From assembly GCA_004296145.1 (NCBI GenBank), contig SEBM01000151.1, forward strand, positions 1 to 8,227: a stretch of 8,227 bases of DNA. The letters run 5' to 3'. Positions within the stretch are counted from its first letter, which is position 1; each line of letters starts with the position of its first letter. The stretch is from Flavobacterium sp. (GTDB lineage Bacteria; Bacteroidota; Bacteroidia; Flavobacteriales; Flavobacteriaceae). The notes under the pieces are model-generated. The model had not been told where the DNA came from. It did no database searches and saw only the letters and a list, made by a program, of their open reading frames with translations. The translations under genes were made by a program, and so were the position numbers. Of this stretch, positions 1-5,440 are shown piece after piece.

Positions 1-36
1 AGAAAGGATGATGGCCAGATTGTAGAAGATATTTAA
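1..36 (+). CDS. possible 3' end of an upstream gene (partial)
   Basis: Frame 1 is open from the window edge to a TAA at 34-36 and reads RKDDGQIVEDI, a plausible charged C-terminus. The other two plus frames hit stop codons within the first 24 bases. Eleven residues are too few to assign a family, and an open frame this short can occur by chance. If real, the gene converges on the minus-strand lipoprotein gene that ends at 121. The 84 bases between hold no convincing terminator hairpin. Confidence 0.3.
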   Translation, partial: RKDDGQIVEDI

Positions 37-120
37 AGCTATGACGCCATTTAGATGAAGCACTTTATGTTAAAATGTGATGCTATCAGAAAAAGTAGAG
101 GAGTTGTAAATAAATTTGGA

Positions 121-555
121 TTATGGTTCTTCCTTATAAATAAGTTCTTTAGATTCTTCCGGCGGGAACATTGTTTCGGTATATTTTCTTTTCCCGTTGT
201 AATAGGCAATAATTGTTTTAAATGGCGCATCGCAACAATTTGTGCCTTTGTAAGTTATGGTATCCGTTTTGGCAATTTCGGCTAATAATTTATTAAAAAG
301 CGTATCGCTGACAGTTCCTTTATAATATTCGTTTTCCTGAGCATCTTGTTTTTCGGCATTCATTTTTGCATCAAAACCGCTTTTCTTTTTATAAAACAAC
401 ATGCTTTTGTCTTTGTTGACCTGCAGATTTAAAAGCGGACAATTTCCAAAACAAGGAGAAGTATGAAATATAATTTTTTCAAAATTAATCGGACGTTTTT
501 CAGAGGAACAGCTCAAAAGAACTACAAGAAACAGTAAACTAAATTTTATTTTCAT
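121..555 (-). CDS. lipoprotein with a DUF6438-like domain
   Basis: This is a small predicted lipoprotein of unknown function. From the chosen start the protein begins MKIKFSLLFLVVLLSC, a short basic n-region, a hydrophobic core and a lipobox with Cys16 as the lipidation site. It should therefore sit on a membrane facing the periplasm or the cell surface. A start seven codons earlier (576) is open and possible, but it adds an unneeded polar extension before the signal peptide. The mature part carries TSPCFGNCPLLNLQVNKD, resembling the CFGxCPxYxLxI..DG motif I associate with DUF6438. A second cysteine pair (NCC) lies about 70 residues later, so disulphides are plausible. The family has no established biochemical role. 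The gene is divergent from the SDR operon across a spacer of about 175 bases, and nothing shows that the two are co-regulated. Confidence 0.8.
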   Translation of the reverse strand: MKIKFSLLFLVVLLSCSSEKRPINFEKIIFHTSPCFGNCPLLNLQVNKDKSMLFYKKKSGFDAKMNAEKQDAQENEYYKGTVSDTLFNKLLAEIAKTDTITYKGTNCCDAPFKTIIAYYNGKRKYTETMFPPEESKELIYKEEP

Positions 556-640
556 AGGTATATTTTTAGATTTCATATTTGGGTTAAAAGAACTTAGACT
601 AAGATATACTTTTTGTTAAACATATAAAATAGCTGCGTTC

Positions 641-675
641 GTCATTTTGGCTAACATAACAGTCAAAATGGCTAA
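641..675 (+). promoter_or_regulatory. AraC-type operator: two 14-base direct repeats at 21-base spacing
   Basis: GTCATTTTGGCTAA (641-654) and GTCAAAATGGCTAA (662-675) match at 11 of 14 positions and start exactly 21 bases apart, two turns of the helix. AraC-family dimers commonly bind tandem direct repeats with this spacing (the araI1/araI2 arrangement). The proximal repeat ends 21 bases before the -7 element at 697-704, so it would cover the -33 region. That fits activation of the SDR operon. The obvious candidate regulator is the AraC-family protein encoded at 1874-2788 in the same unit. The link is inferred from position and architecture. Confidence 0.6.
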
Positions 676-696
676 TTCCCTCCTTTCTTTTCGGCT

Positions 697-704
697 CAAC
701 TTTG
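697..704 (+). promoter_or_regulatory. putative -7 promoter element of the SDR operon
   Basis: CAACTTTG is one base from the Bacteroidota -7 consensus TAnnTTTG and would give a leader of roughly 20 bases before the ATG at 731. No TTTG-like -33 element is evident at the usual distance. The repeat ending at 675 lies there instead, which suggests activator dependence. The same block, CAACTTTGC followed by TTATA one base later, recurs before the second SDR gene (minus strand, 6208-6215). Confidence 0.5.
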
Positions 705-730
705 CATTATAATTTTAAAACAATATAAAA

Positions 731-1537
731 ATGCAAAAGACAATCTTTATTACAGGCACATCTACAGGTTTAGGAAAAGCAACAGCAAAATTATTTCACA
801 CCAACGGCTGGCAGGTAATCGCAACTATGCGTAATCCGGAAAAAGAAACAGAATTAAACCAATTAGAAAACATAGTTTTACTGCCATTGGATGTAACAAA
901 CCCGAATCAGATTACCGAAACTATAAAAAACATTACAGAAAAATATACTGTTGATGTAGTTTTAAATAATGCCGGTTACGGTTTAATAGGAGCTTTAGAA
1001 GCGTTGAGTGACGAACAGATTTTTCGTCAGATACAGACAAATTTACTGGGCGTTATTCGTGTTTCAAAAGCTTTTACACCGCACTTTCGTGAAAGAAGAA
1101 GCGGCCTTTTTCTAAACATAACATCCACTTTTGGATTTATGGGATTTCCTACTTGTTCGGTTTATAGCGCAACAAAATTCGCTGTTGACGGTTTTTCTGA
1201 AAGTCTGGCGTCAGAATTAGTACAATTTGGAGTTCAGGTAAAAGTAGTTGCACCCGGCGGCATGCAAACCGATTTTGCCATTCGTTCTATGGAAGTTGGG
1301 CAACATGAAGCCTATGAAAAATTAACTGCAGAAGTTAGTAAAGGCTATAGTGCCGAGCAACTGGCAAATTATACAAAAGTCGAAGATGTTGCTCAAATCG
1401 TTTACCAAGCAGCAACCGACAACAAAAAACAACTGCGATATATTGTCGGAAACGATGCAAATGGTTTATATAATGAAAGAATAAAATTGGGAGCCGAAGC
1501 GCAGGTTGAGAATATAAAAACAATGTTTACTTTTTAA
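731..1537 (+). CDS. short-chain dehydrogenase/reductase (SDR), classical type
   Basis: This is a predicted cytosolic NAD(P)-dependent oxidoreductase of 268 residues, full length for a classical SDR. The Rossmann fold shows the nucleotide-binding motif TGTSTGLG (residues 8-15), an acidic LDV (52-55), and NNAG (79-82). The catalytic set is Ser132 in NITSTFG, Tyr145 and Lys149 in YSATK, followed by APGGMQTDF (174-182) in place of the usual PG-T segment. The longer C-terminal half and the sequence KAFTPHFRERRSG are typical of the retinol-dehydrogenase-like group in which exact substrates are rarely known. It is the first gene of a plus-strand unit, with the next start 11 bases after its stop. An ABM-like protein and an AraC regulator follow, so it is probably the main enzymatic output of that regulator. 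The substrate cannot be inferred. Confidence 0.93.
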   Translation: MQKTIFITGTSTGLGKATAKLFHTNGWQVIATMRNPEKETELNQLENIVLLPLDVTNPNQITETIKNITEKYTVDVVLNNAGYGLIGALEALSDEQIFRQIQTNLLGVIRVSKAFTPHFRERRSGLFLNITSTFGFMGFPTCSVYSATKFAVDGFSESLASELVQFGVQVKVVAPGGMQTDFAIRSMEVGQHEAYEKLTAEVSKGYSAEQLANYTKVEDVAQIVYQAATDNKKQLRYIVGNDANGLYNERIKLGAEAQVENIKTMFTF

Positions 1538-1548
1538 TTTTAGGATGT

Positions 1549-1899
1549 ATGAAAAATCAGGCCATTGAATTGACTACCTTTAAGTTAAATAATTGTACAA
1601 TCGAAGAATTTATTGAAGCTAATGCCGAAATCGATGCTTTTTTAAAACGTCAAAACGGTTTTCGTTCCAGAACTATTTTCGAATTAAAAAAAGGTATTGT
1701 ATACGATATGCTTATGTGGGACAGCACAGAAGAAGGAACCGCAGCGATGCATAAACTTATGGACGAACTTCACGATTCTGTTGTACACGACATGATTGAC
1801 CAGGGAACCGTAAGCTGGAATATTGCGCCAATTGAACATTTCGTAAGTTTGTACAGGAATCAAATCATCAAAAATGAAAAATCAGCCGAAGATATTTAA
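1549..1899 (+). CDS. small ABM-like (dimeric alpha/beta barrel) protein, function unknown
   Basis: This 116-residue cytosolic protein has no signal peptide or membrane segment. Its pattern is an N-terminal strand (ELTTFKLN), a helix with FIEANAEIDAFLKRQ, then NGFRSRTIFELKKG, YDMLMWDS (52-59) and a helical stretch with EEGTAAMHKLMDELHD. This resembles single-domain ferredoxin-like proteins of the antibiotic-biosynthesis-monooxygenase (ABM) superfamily, in which NGF and a W-D/S pair are common. Such proteins may be small oxygenases, isomerases or ligand-binding partners. No catalytic residue can be assigned here. It starts 11 bases after the SDR stop and its last 26 bases overlap the start of the AraC gene in another frame, so it is almost certainly translated from the same mRNA. 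A role in the SDR pathway is inferred only from this coupling. Confidence 0.82.
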   Translation: MKNQAIELTTFKLNNCTIEEFIEANAEIDAFLKRQNGFRSRTIFELKKGIVYDMLMWDSTEEGTAAMHKLMDELHDSVVHDMIDQGTVSWNIAPIEHFVSLYRNQIIKNEKSAEDI

Positions 1900-2788
1900 T
1901 TCACTTTCTGAACTGCACAAAGCTATGGGGCAACCCAAACCTTTGCATCCGCTTATTAGTATTATAAATTATGGCGAAGCGGTGTTTGACCTCAAAGATT
2001 TTGAACAGGGAATAATGCTGGATTTTTACAAAATATCTTTTAAAACCAGTTTTAACGGAAAAATTAAATACGGTCATGGTTTTTATGATTTTGAAGAAGG
2101 CGGAATGTCTTTTGTAGCGCCCGGACAACTGCTGAAAATGCAGGAAGAAGAGGCAGATTACAGCGGAATGTCATTGCATATTCATCCCGATTTTATTCGT
2201 CCGTATTCTTTAAATGCCAATATCAAACAATATGGATTTTTCAGTTATACAGCTTCAGAAGGATTGTATTTGTCTGAAAAAGAAAGAGAAACCATTTTGG
2301 GCGTTTTTGCGAGTATTCAAAATGAGTTAAATGAACGACTTGACAATTTTAGCCAGGATGTAATTATTTCGCAGATAGAACTTTTGCTCAATTATAGCAA
2401 TAGGTTTTATAATCGACAATTTATCACAAGAAAAGCCATTAATAATGATGTTTTGGCAAAGCTGGAAACATTGCTAAATACTTATTTTAATGATGAAAAA
2501 GCATTGCTAAATGGTTTACCAACTGTTGCCTTTGTTGCAGAAGAACTGCATCTTTCGCCAAGATATTTAAGTGATTTGCTCAGAAACCTTTGCGGACAGA
2601 ATACGCAGCAATTCATTCATGATAAACTGATAGAAAAAGCAAAAGAATACATCATGAAAGGTACATTTTCAATTTCTGAAATTGCTTATAAATTAGGGTT
2701 TGAACATCCGCAATCGTTCAATAAATTATTCAAGAAAAAAACAAATAATACGCCGATAGAATTTCAGCAGTTATTTCATAAAAATTAA
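1874..2788 (+). CDS. AraC-family transcriptional regulator of the SDR operon
   Basis: This 304-residue regulator has two parts. An N-terminal effector or dimerisation domain covers about residues 25-180, beginning HPLISIINYGE and including the cupin-like stretch FVAPGQLLKM and SLHIHPDFIRPYS. A C-terminal AraC/XylS DNA-binding domain covers about 195-300. The first helix-turn-helix includes VAEELHLSPRYLSDLLRNL (221-239). The second includes FSISEIAYKLGFEHPQSFNK (265-284) and ends in the usual FKKKTNNTPIEF. The start ATG at 1874 lies inside the preceding gene, giving a 26-base overlap and probable translational coupling. Lying inside the operon that starts at 731, it is likely to control that unit through the direct repeats at 641-675. 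Its ligand is unknown. Confidence 0.92.
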   Translation: MKNQPKIFNSLSELHKAMGQPKPLHPLISIINYGEAVFDLKDFEQGIMLDFYKISFKTSFNGKIKYGHGFYDFEEGGMSFVAPGQLLKMQEEEADYSGMSLHIHPDFIRPYSLNANIKQYGFFSYTASEGLYLSEKERETILGVFASIQNELNERLDNFSQDVIISQIELLLNYSNRFYNRQFITRKAINNDVLAKLETLLNTYFNDEKALLNGLPTVAFVAEELHLSPRYLSDLLRNLCGQNTQQFIHDKLIEKAKEYIMKGTFSISEIAYKLGFEHPQSFNKLFKKKTNNTPIEFQQLFHKN

Positions 2789-2793
2789 AAAAC

Positions 2794-3117
2794 ATGCCAA
2801 AATTAAACTTAGAAGAACTAAAAAAACGTTCTTTAGAAATAAGAAAAGAATATCATGAATTAGAATTACTGCATCACGGCAGCAAATGGTCTGTTGAAGA
2901 AGATGCGCTTGCATTTCTTACTGATGCGGGTCTCGTGGGAAGATTAACAATGTCACAACAAGGAAGATGGCCCAAAAATAATACCGACGAAGAACTAAAA
3001 CACAAACTTGGCGAATCGATCTGGTGGCTTGTAGTGCTTTCTGAAAGAATGAATATTGATATTGAAGATGCTGTAGAAAACTTCTTAAGCAAAACAGAAA
3101 AAATGTTAGGAAACTAA
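2794..3117 (+). CDS. MazG-like protein with altered metal-site residues
   Basis: This 107-residue, all-helical protein resembles the small MazG-like NTP pyrophosphohydrolases, which form multimers and hydrolyse nucleoside triphosphates to monophosphate and PPi using clustered Glu/Asp and Mg2+. Visible landmarks are KWSVEEDALAFLTDAG (residues 31-46), GRLTMSQQGRWP (49-60) and ELKHKLGESIWWLVVLSERM (67-86). In typical members the last helix reads ELAD-(C/V)-LW, supplying Glu and Asp. Here the matching positions are Lys71 and Glu74, so activity may be altered or lost. The start is 5 bases after the AraC stop, so it is the last gene of the unit, and a strong terminator follows within 10 bases. Its link to the SDR pathway is unclear. 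Confidence 0.8.
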   Translation: MPKLNLEELKKRSLEIRKEYHELELLHHGSKWSVEEDALAFLTDAGLVGRLTMSQQGRWPKNNTDEELKHKLGESIWWLVVLSERMNIDIEDAVENFLSKTEKMLGN

Positions 3118-3124
3118 ACATTTG

Positions 3125-3157
3125 AAAACCTCCAAAATTATTTGTTTTGGAGGTTTT
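3125..3157. terminator. strong hairpin between convergent genes, probably bidirectional
   Basis: The arm AAAACCTCCAAAA (3125-3137) and its exact complement TTTTGGAGGTTTT (3145-3157) form a perfect 13-base-pair stem around a 7-base loop. Six Ts (3154-3159) end the plus-strand transcript. It lies 7 bases after the MazG-like stop and 3 bases from the stop of the convergent TetX-like gene. The AAAA on the other side gives a shorter U-run for the minus strand, so it could serve both genes. Confidence 0.92.
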
Positions 3158-3160
3158 TTA

Positions 3161-4324
3161 TTATTTAAAATTTGAAGCTTTAGCTTTGATTAACAGCATT
3201 TTGTTTAAACCTTCCGGAGAATGCATCCATTCTGTATTGTTCAATGTTATCTTTCCTATTTCGGCAAATCTTGCAAACATCTGATTTTCATAATCTGCAA
3301 TTGCTGATTTTAAATCTGGGAATTTTTCACTGGTCAGACTTTCGCTTAATTCTAAAGCATCGCGCATCGCCATATTGACACCTTCGCCGGCAAATGGAGG
3401 CATTAAATGCGCAGCATCGCCAATTAAAGTTATATTGTTTTGCGTTTCCCAATGTTGATCCAAAGGCATGCAATATTGAGGTCTTACAACAAACTTAATG
3501 TTTTTGGCTTCAAACAATTGCTGCCAAATTTTGTCCCAATTAGAATATTCCTTTTTAAACCATTCTAAAACCTGATTTTGATTGGTAAAATCAGTTTTAT
3601 TTTTTAGATCCGCTTTCCAGCTTAATGCAAAATCTAGACTTTCGCTTCCTTTTGCGCTGACTACAGTAATTGCTTTTGAATCTCCAAAACTCATAATTTT
3701 TCCATCCTTAAAAAAAGCATTGATTTTTGGAGCATTTTCTTCAGGCTTATATATACTTCCTTGCAAAATAGTTACACCGGAATAAAAAGGCTTAATCGGT
3801 GTTACAAACTGACGGATTTTTGAATTTGCACCGTCTGCTCCAATCACAATATCGGCTGTGATTTTATTTCCATTTTCGAAATTTAATTGAAAACGATCAT
3901 CCATTTTTTCAATAGAAACGGTATGACTATTCCACACAACTGTTTCAGGTTCCAGCGAATTCAATAAAATATTCCGCAATGTACCGCGTTCAATTTCAGG
4001 CCTGAAATATTTATCTCCAAAATCTCCTGTTGCTTCTTCTTTATAATCTAAAAATACTTTTGTGGTTTGATCTACTATGCGGGTTCTTTCGTTATCGGCT
4101 TTGTAATTAGTTTTAAAAACTTCCATCAAATTTGCTTTTTGCAGCGCTTTTAATCCCGAATCGATACTTAAATCGAGTCTTGATCCCTGAACTCTTACCG
4201 TTTTGTCAAAGTCTCTTTCGTATACTTTTACATTAACTCCTTTTAGCTGTAAAAGCCTTGCTAATGTAAGTCCGCCCGGGCCGCCGCCGATAATAGCTAT
4301 TGTTTTGTCTTTTAATAAATTCAT
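3161..4324 (-). CDS. TetX-like FAD-dependent monooxygenase
   Basis: This 387-residue flavoprotein closely follows Bacteroides TetX in length and layout. TetX hydroxylates tetracyclines using FAD, NADPH and O2. The FAD site is intact: IIGGGPGG (11-18), YERD (35-38), Arg44 and LDL (50-52), Arg117 in TLRNILLNSLE, GADG (162-165), and GDAAHLMPPFAGEGVN (302-317). As I recall TetX, several residues that contact tetracycline are Asn190, Arg213, Phe224, Asn226 and His234. An ungapped comparison puts Ile, Ile, Val, Ser and Asp231 there, while Gln188 matches TetX Gln192. The cofactor chemistry is therefore probably kept and the substrate probably differs. The start aligns with the internal MNLL of TetX. 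There is no signal peptide, so it should be cytosolic. It is divergent from an AraC regulator 88 bases away, its likely controller. Confidence 0.9.
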   Translation of the reverse strand: MNLLKDKTIAIIGGGPGGLTLARLLQLKGVNVKVYERDFDKTVRVQGSRLDLSIDSGLKALQKANLMEVFKTNYKADNERTRIVDQTTKVFLDYKEEATGDFGDKYFRPEIERGTLRNILLNSLEPETVVWNSHTVSIEKMDDRFQLNFENGNKITADIVIGADGANSKIRQFVTPIKPFYSGVTILQGSIYKPEENAPKINAFFKDGKIMSFGDSKAITVVSAKGSESLDFALSWKADLKNKTDFTNQNQVLEWFKKEYSNWDKIWQQLFEAKNIKFVVRPQYCMPLDQHWETQNNITLIGDAAHLMPPFAGEGVNMAMRDALELSESLTSEKFPDLKSAIADYENQMFARFAEIGKITLNNTEWMHSPEGLNKMLLIKAKASNFK

Positions 4325-4343
4325 TTGTAATGATTTGAAAAGA

Positions 4344-4351
4344 CAAAATTA
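4344..4351 (-). promoter_or_regulatory. putative -7 element of the TetX-like gene
   Basis: On the minus strand TAATTTTG is an exact match to the Bacteroidota -7 consensus TAnnTTTG. It lies 19 bases before the ATG at 4324. A TTTG (minus strand, 4368-4371) sits 16 bases further upstream, slightly short for a -33 element. The operator-like block ending at 4373 begins 21 bases upstream of this -7 element. Confidence 0.55.
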
Positions 4352-4372
4352 AAATGCTTTATAAAAACAAAA

Positions 4373-4408
4373 TAGCTATTTTTGACTATATTTTAGTCCT
4401 AAAAGCTC
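4373..4408 (-). promoter_or_regulatory. operator-like element in the TetX-like/AraC divergent spacer
   Basis: Read on the minus strand, this block holds GTCAAAAATAGCTA (4386 down to 4373), preceded by CTTTTAGGACTAA (4405 down to 4393). These resemble, with one- or two-base indels, the two repeats before the first SDR (GTCAAAATGGCTAA and GTCATTTTGGCTAA), and the core AGTCAAAA is identical. Inside it GACTA-TATTT-TAGTC (4384-4398) is a perfect inverted repeat. It lies 21 bases upstream of the -7 element of the TetX-like gene. The probable binder is the AraC-family protein of 4413-5378, on position alone. Confidence 0.45.
4377..4384 (+). promoter_or_regulatory. putative -7 element of the divergent AraC-family gene
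   Basis: TATTTTTG matches TAnnTTTG exactly on the plus strand and would give a leader of roughly 22 bases before the ATG at 4413. It falls within the operator-like block at 4373-4408. A protein bound there to activate the TetX-like gene would therefore cover this promoter, a classic arrangement for autorepression. No clear -33 element is visible. Confidence 0.4.
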
Positions 4409-4412
4409 ATTT

Positions 4413-5378
4413 ATGAAAATAATAATCGATGACGGAGTTAGTTTATTTAAAAGCTTTGCTGATAAGCTGAATACTTCTATTGATGAAAATGGAAAGATTG
4501 TTATTCCGGATCAGTTTGGGAAAGGTTATTTACAGCGTTTTAAATTCGATCCGAATATGCGAATGATGATTCGGGATTATGAATTAAATGAAGATTTGCT
4601 TATCGAAAGAGCTTCAGAACAAAATGACACTGAAAAAGTGATTATTATGTTTCATAATCTTTTTTTATCTGATTCTGAGAACTATAATCCAAACATAAAA
4701 TTATTACAGTCTGTTCAGATTTTTTCAGGCAATATCGATTCACAAATGTTTTTTCCGAGTAAGACTTTATTGAAATCCATTATTATAGGAATTGAAGTTT
4801 CCTATTTAAAAGAATTATTAAAGTCAGATTCTGAAAATCATATTTTAGAAACTATTACCAGTAAACATCAATCTTTTTTGTTTGAAGAATTGATTCCGGC
4901 AAGTATTTTAAAAGTAGCTAACGAAATGTTATCGAATAATTTACCGCAAAACCTGATTCATTTTTATTATAAAGTAAAAGCCGAAGAATTAATCTGTTTG
5001 TTAATCGCTGAGTTATTAAAAAGAGAAAATACAAGTGTATCAGCAATTAATGTAAAAGATGTACAAACGATTTACAAAATCAGAGATATCATTTTGAAAG
5101 ATTTAGATTCACCGCCCAATCTTGATGTATTGGCTTCGACAGCGAATTTCAGTAAATCAAAACTAAAACGTCTTTTTAAACAAATATTTGGAACAAGTAT
5201 ATTCAATTATTATCAGTCTTTCCGCATGCAGGAAGCAGCTAAATTATTAAAAGAAAACAAATTATCAGTTTCAGAAGTTGGTTTTCAGCTTGGTTTTAGT
5301 AATCTAAGTCATTTTACCCGACTTTTTGAAGAACATATCGGAATGAAACCAAAACGCTGGAGTATGCAGCATAATTAA
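4413..5378 (+). CDS. AraC-family transcriptional regulator, divergent from the TetX-like gene
   Basis: This 321-residue regulator has an N-terminal domain of about 200 residues that I do not recognise in detail. A C-terminal AraC/XylS DNA-binding domain covers about 215-318. The first helix-turn-helix includes LDVLASTANFSKSKLKRLFK (237-256). The second includes LSVSEVGFQLGFSNLSHFTR (284-303), followed by FEEHIGMKPKRW. It belongs to a different subgroup from the AraC regulator at 1874-2788: the N-terminal domains look unrelated and the recognition helices differ (SPRYLSDLL against SKSKLKRLF). Its start lies 88 bases from that of the TetX-like gene on the other strand, the usual layout of a regulator and its target. 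Its own -7 element overlaps the likely operator, so autorepression is plausible. The ligand is unknown. Confidence 0.92.
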   Translation: MKIIIDDGVSLFKSFADKLNTSIDENGKIVIPDQFGKGYLQRFKFDPNMRMMIRDYELNEDLLIERASEQNDTEKVIIMFHNLFLSDSENYNPNIKLLQSVQIFSGNIDSQMFFPSKTLLKSIIIGIEVSYLKELLKSDSENHILETITSKHQSFLFEELIPASILKVANEMLSNNLPQNLIHFYYKVKAEELICLLIAELLKRENTSVSAINVKDVQTIYKIRDIILKDLDSPPNLDVLASTANFSKSKLKRLFKQIFGTSIFNYYQSFRMQEAAKLLKENKLSVSEVGFQLGFSNLSHFTRLFEEHIGMKPKRWSMQHN

Positions 5379-5381
5379 ACC

Positions 5382-5417
5382 AAAAACCTCCGAAGTCATA
5401 AGATTTTGGAGGTTTTT
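5382..5417. terminator. hairpin terminator between convergent genes, probably bidirectional
   Basis: AAAAACCTCC (5382-5391) pairs perfectly with GGAGGTTTTT (5408-5417). The stem can extend inwards by a G-T and two A-T pairs, and a six-T run covers 5413-5418. It begins 3 bases after the AraC stop and lies 24 bases from the stop of the convergent SDR gene. On the minus strand the stem is followed by five Ts, so it can act both ways. Its CCTCC/GGAGG core is the same as in the hairpin at 3125-3157. Confidence 0.88.
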
Positions 5418-5440
5418 TGTATAGCTCTGTGTTAAAAATA

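Noticed and set aside
55..285. Plus-strand open frame of 76 codons antisense to the lipoprotein gene
   Set aside because: Its product is Phe/Arg/Cys-rich with no recognisable domain, and it lies opposite a gene with a clear signal peptide and conserved motif.
84..285. Possible terminator between the upstream gene end and the lipoprotein gene
   Set aside because: The best pairing (around the GCAC and GTGATGC bases at 60-84) is short and interrupted and lacks a T-run.
593..603. Short palindrome CTTAG-A-CTAAG near the lipoprotein start
   Set aside because: Five-base arms are expected often in AT-rich DNA, no second copy occurs nearby, and it is not aligned with a clear promoter.
1273..1284. 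Half-site resembling the Crp/Fnr box (TTTTGCCATTCG) inside the first SDR gene
   Set aside because: Only one arm is present, it is intragenic, and no promoter lies beside it.
1335..1523. Minus-strand open frame antisense to the 3' part of the first SDR gene
   Set aside because: The plus strand encodes a continuous SDR with all its motifs. The antisense product has no domain and no promoter.
1901..2128. Minus-strand open frame inside the first AraC gene
   Set aside because: It is a chance frame opposite a well-supported regulator, and its composition is unlike a real protein.
2874..3121. Two minus-strand open frames over the MazG-like gene
   Set aside because: Both are opposite a gene with family motifs, are rich in Ser/Phe, and overlap each other in different frames.
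3161..4324. Calling the flavoprotein a tetracycline-resistance gene tet(X)
   Set aside because: Overall similarity and FAD motifs agree, but residues recalled as contacting tetracycline differ, so resistance is not supported by the sequence.
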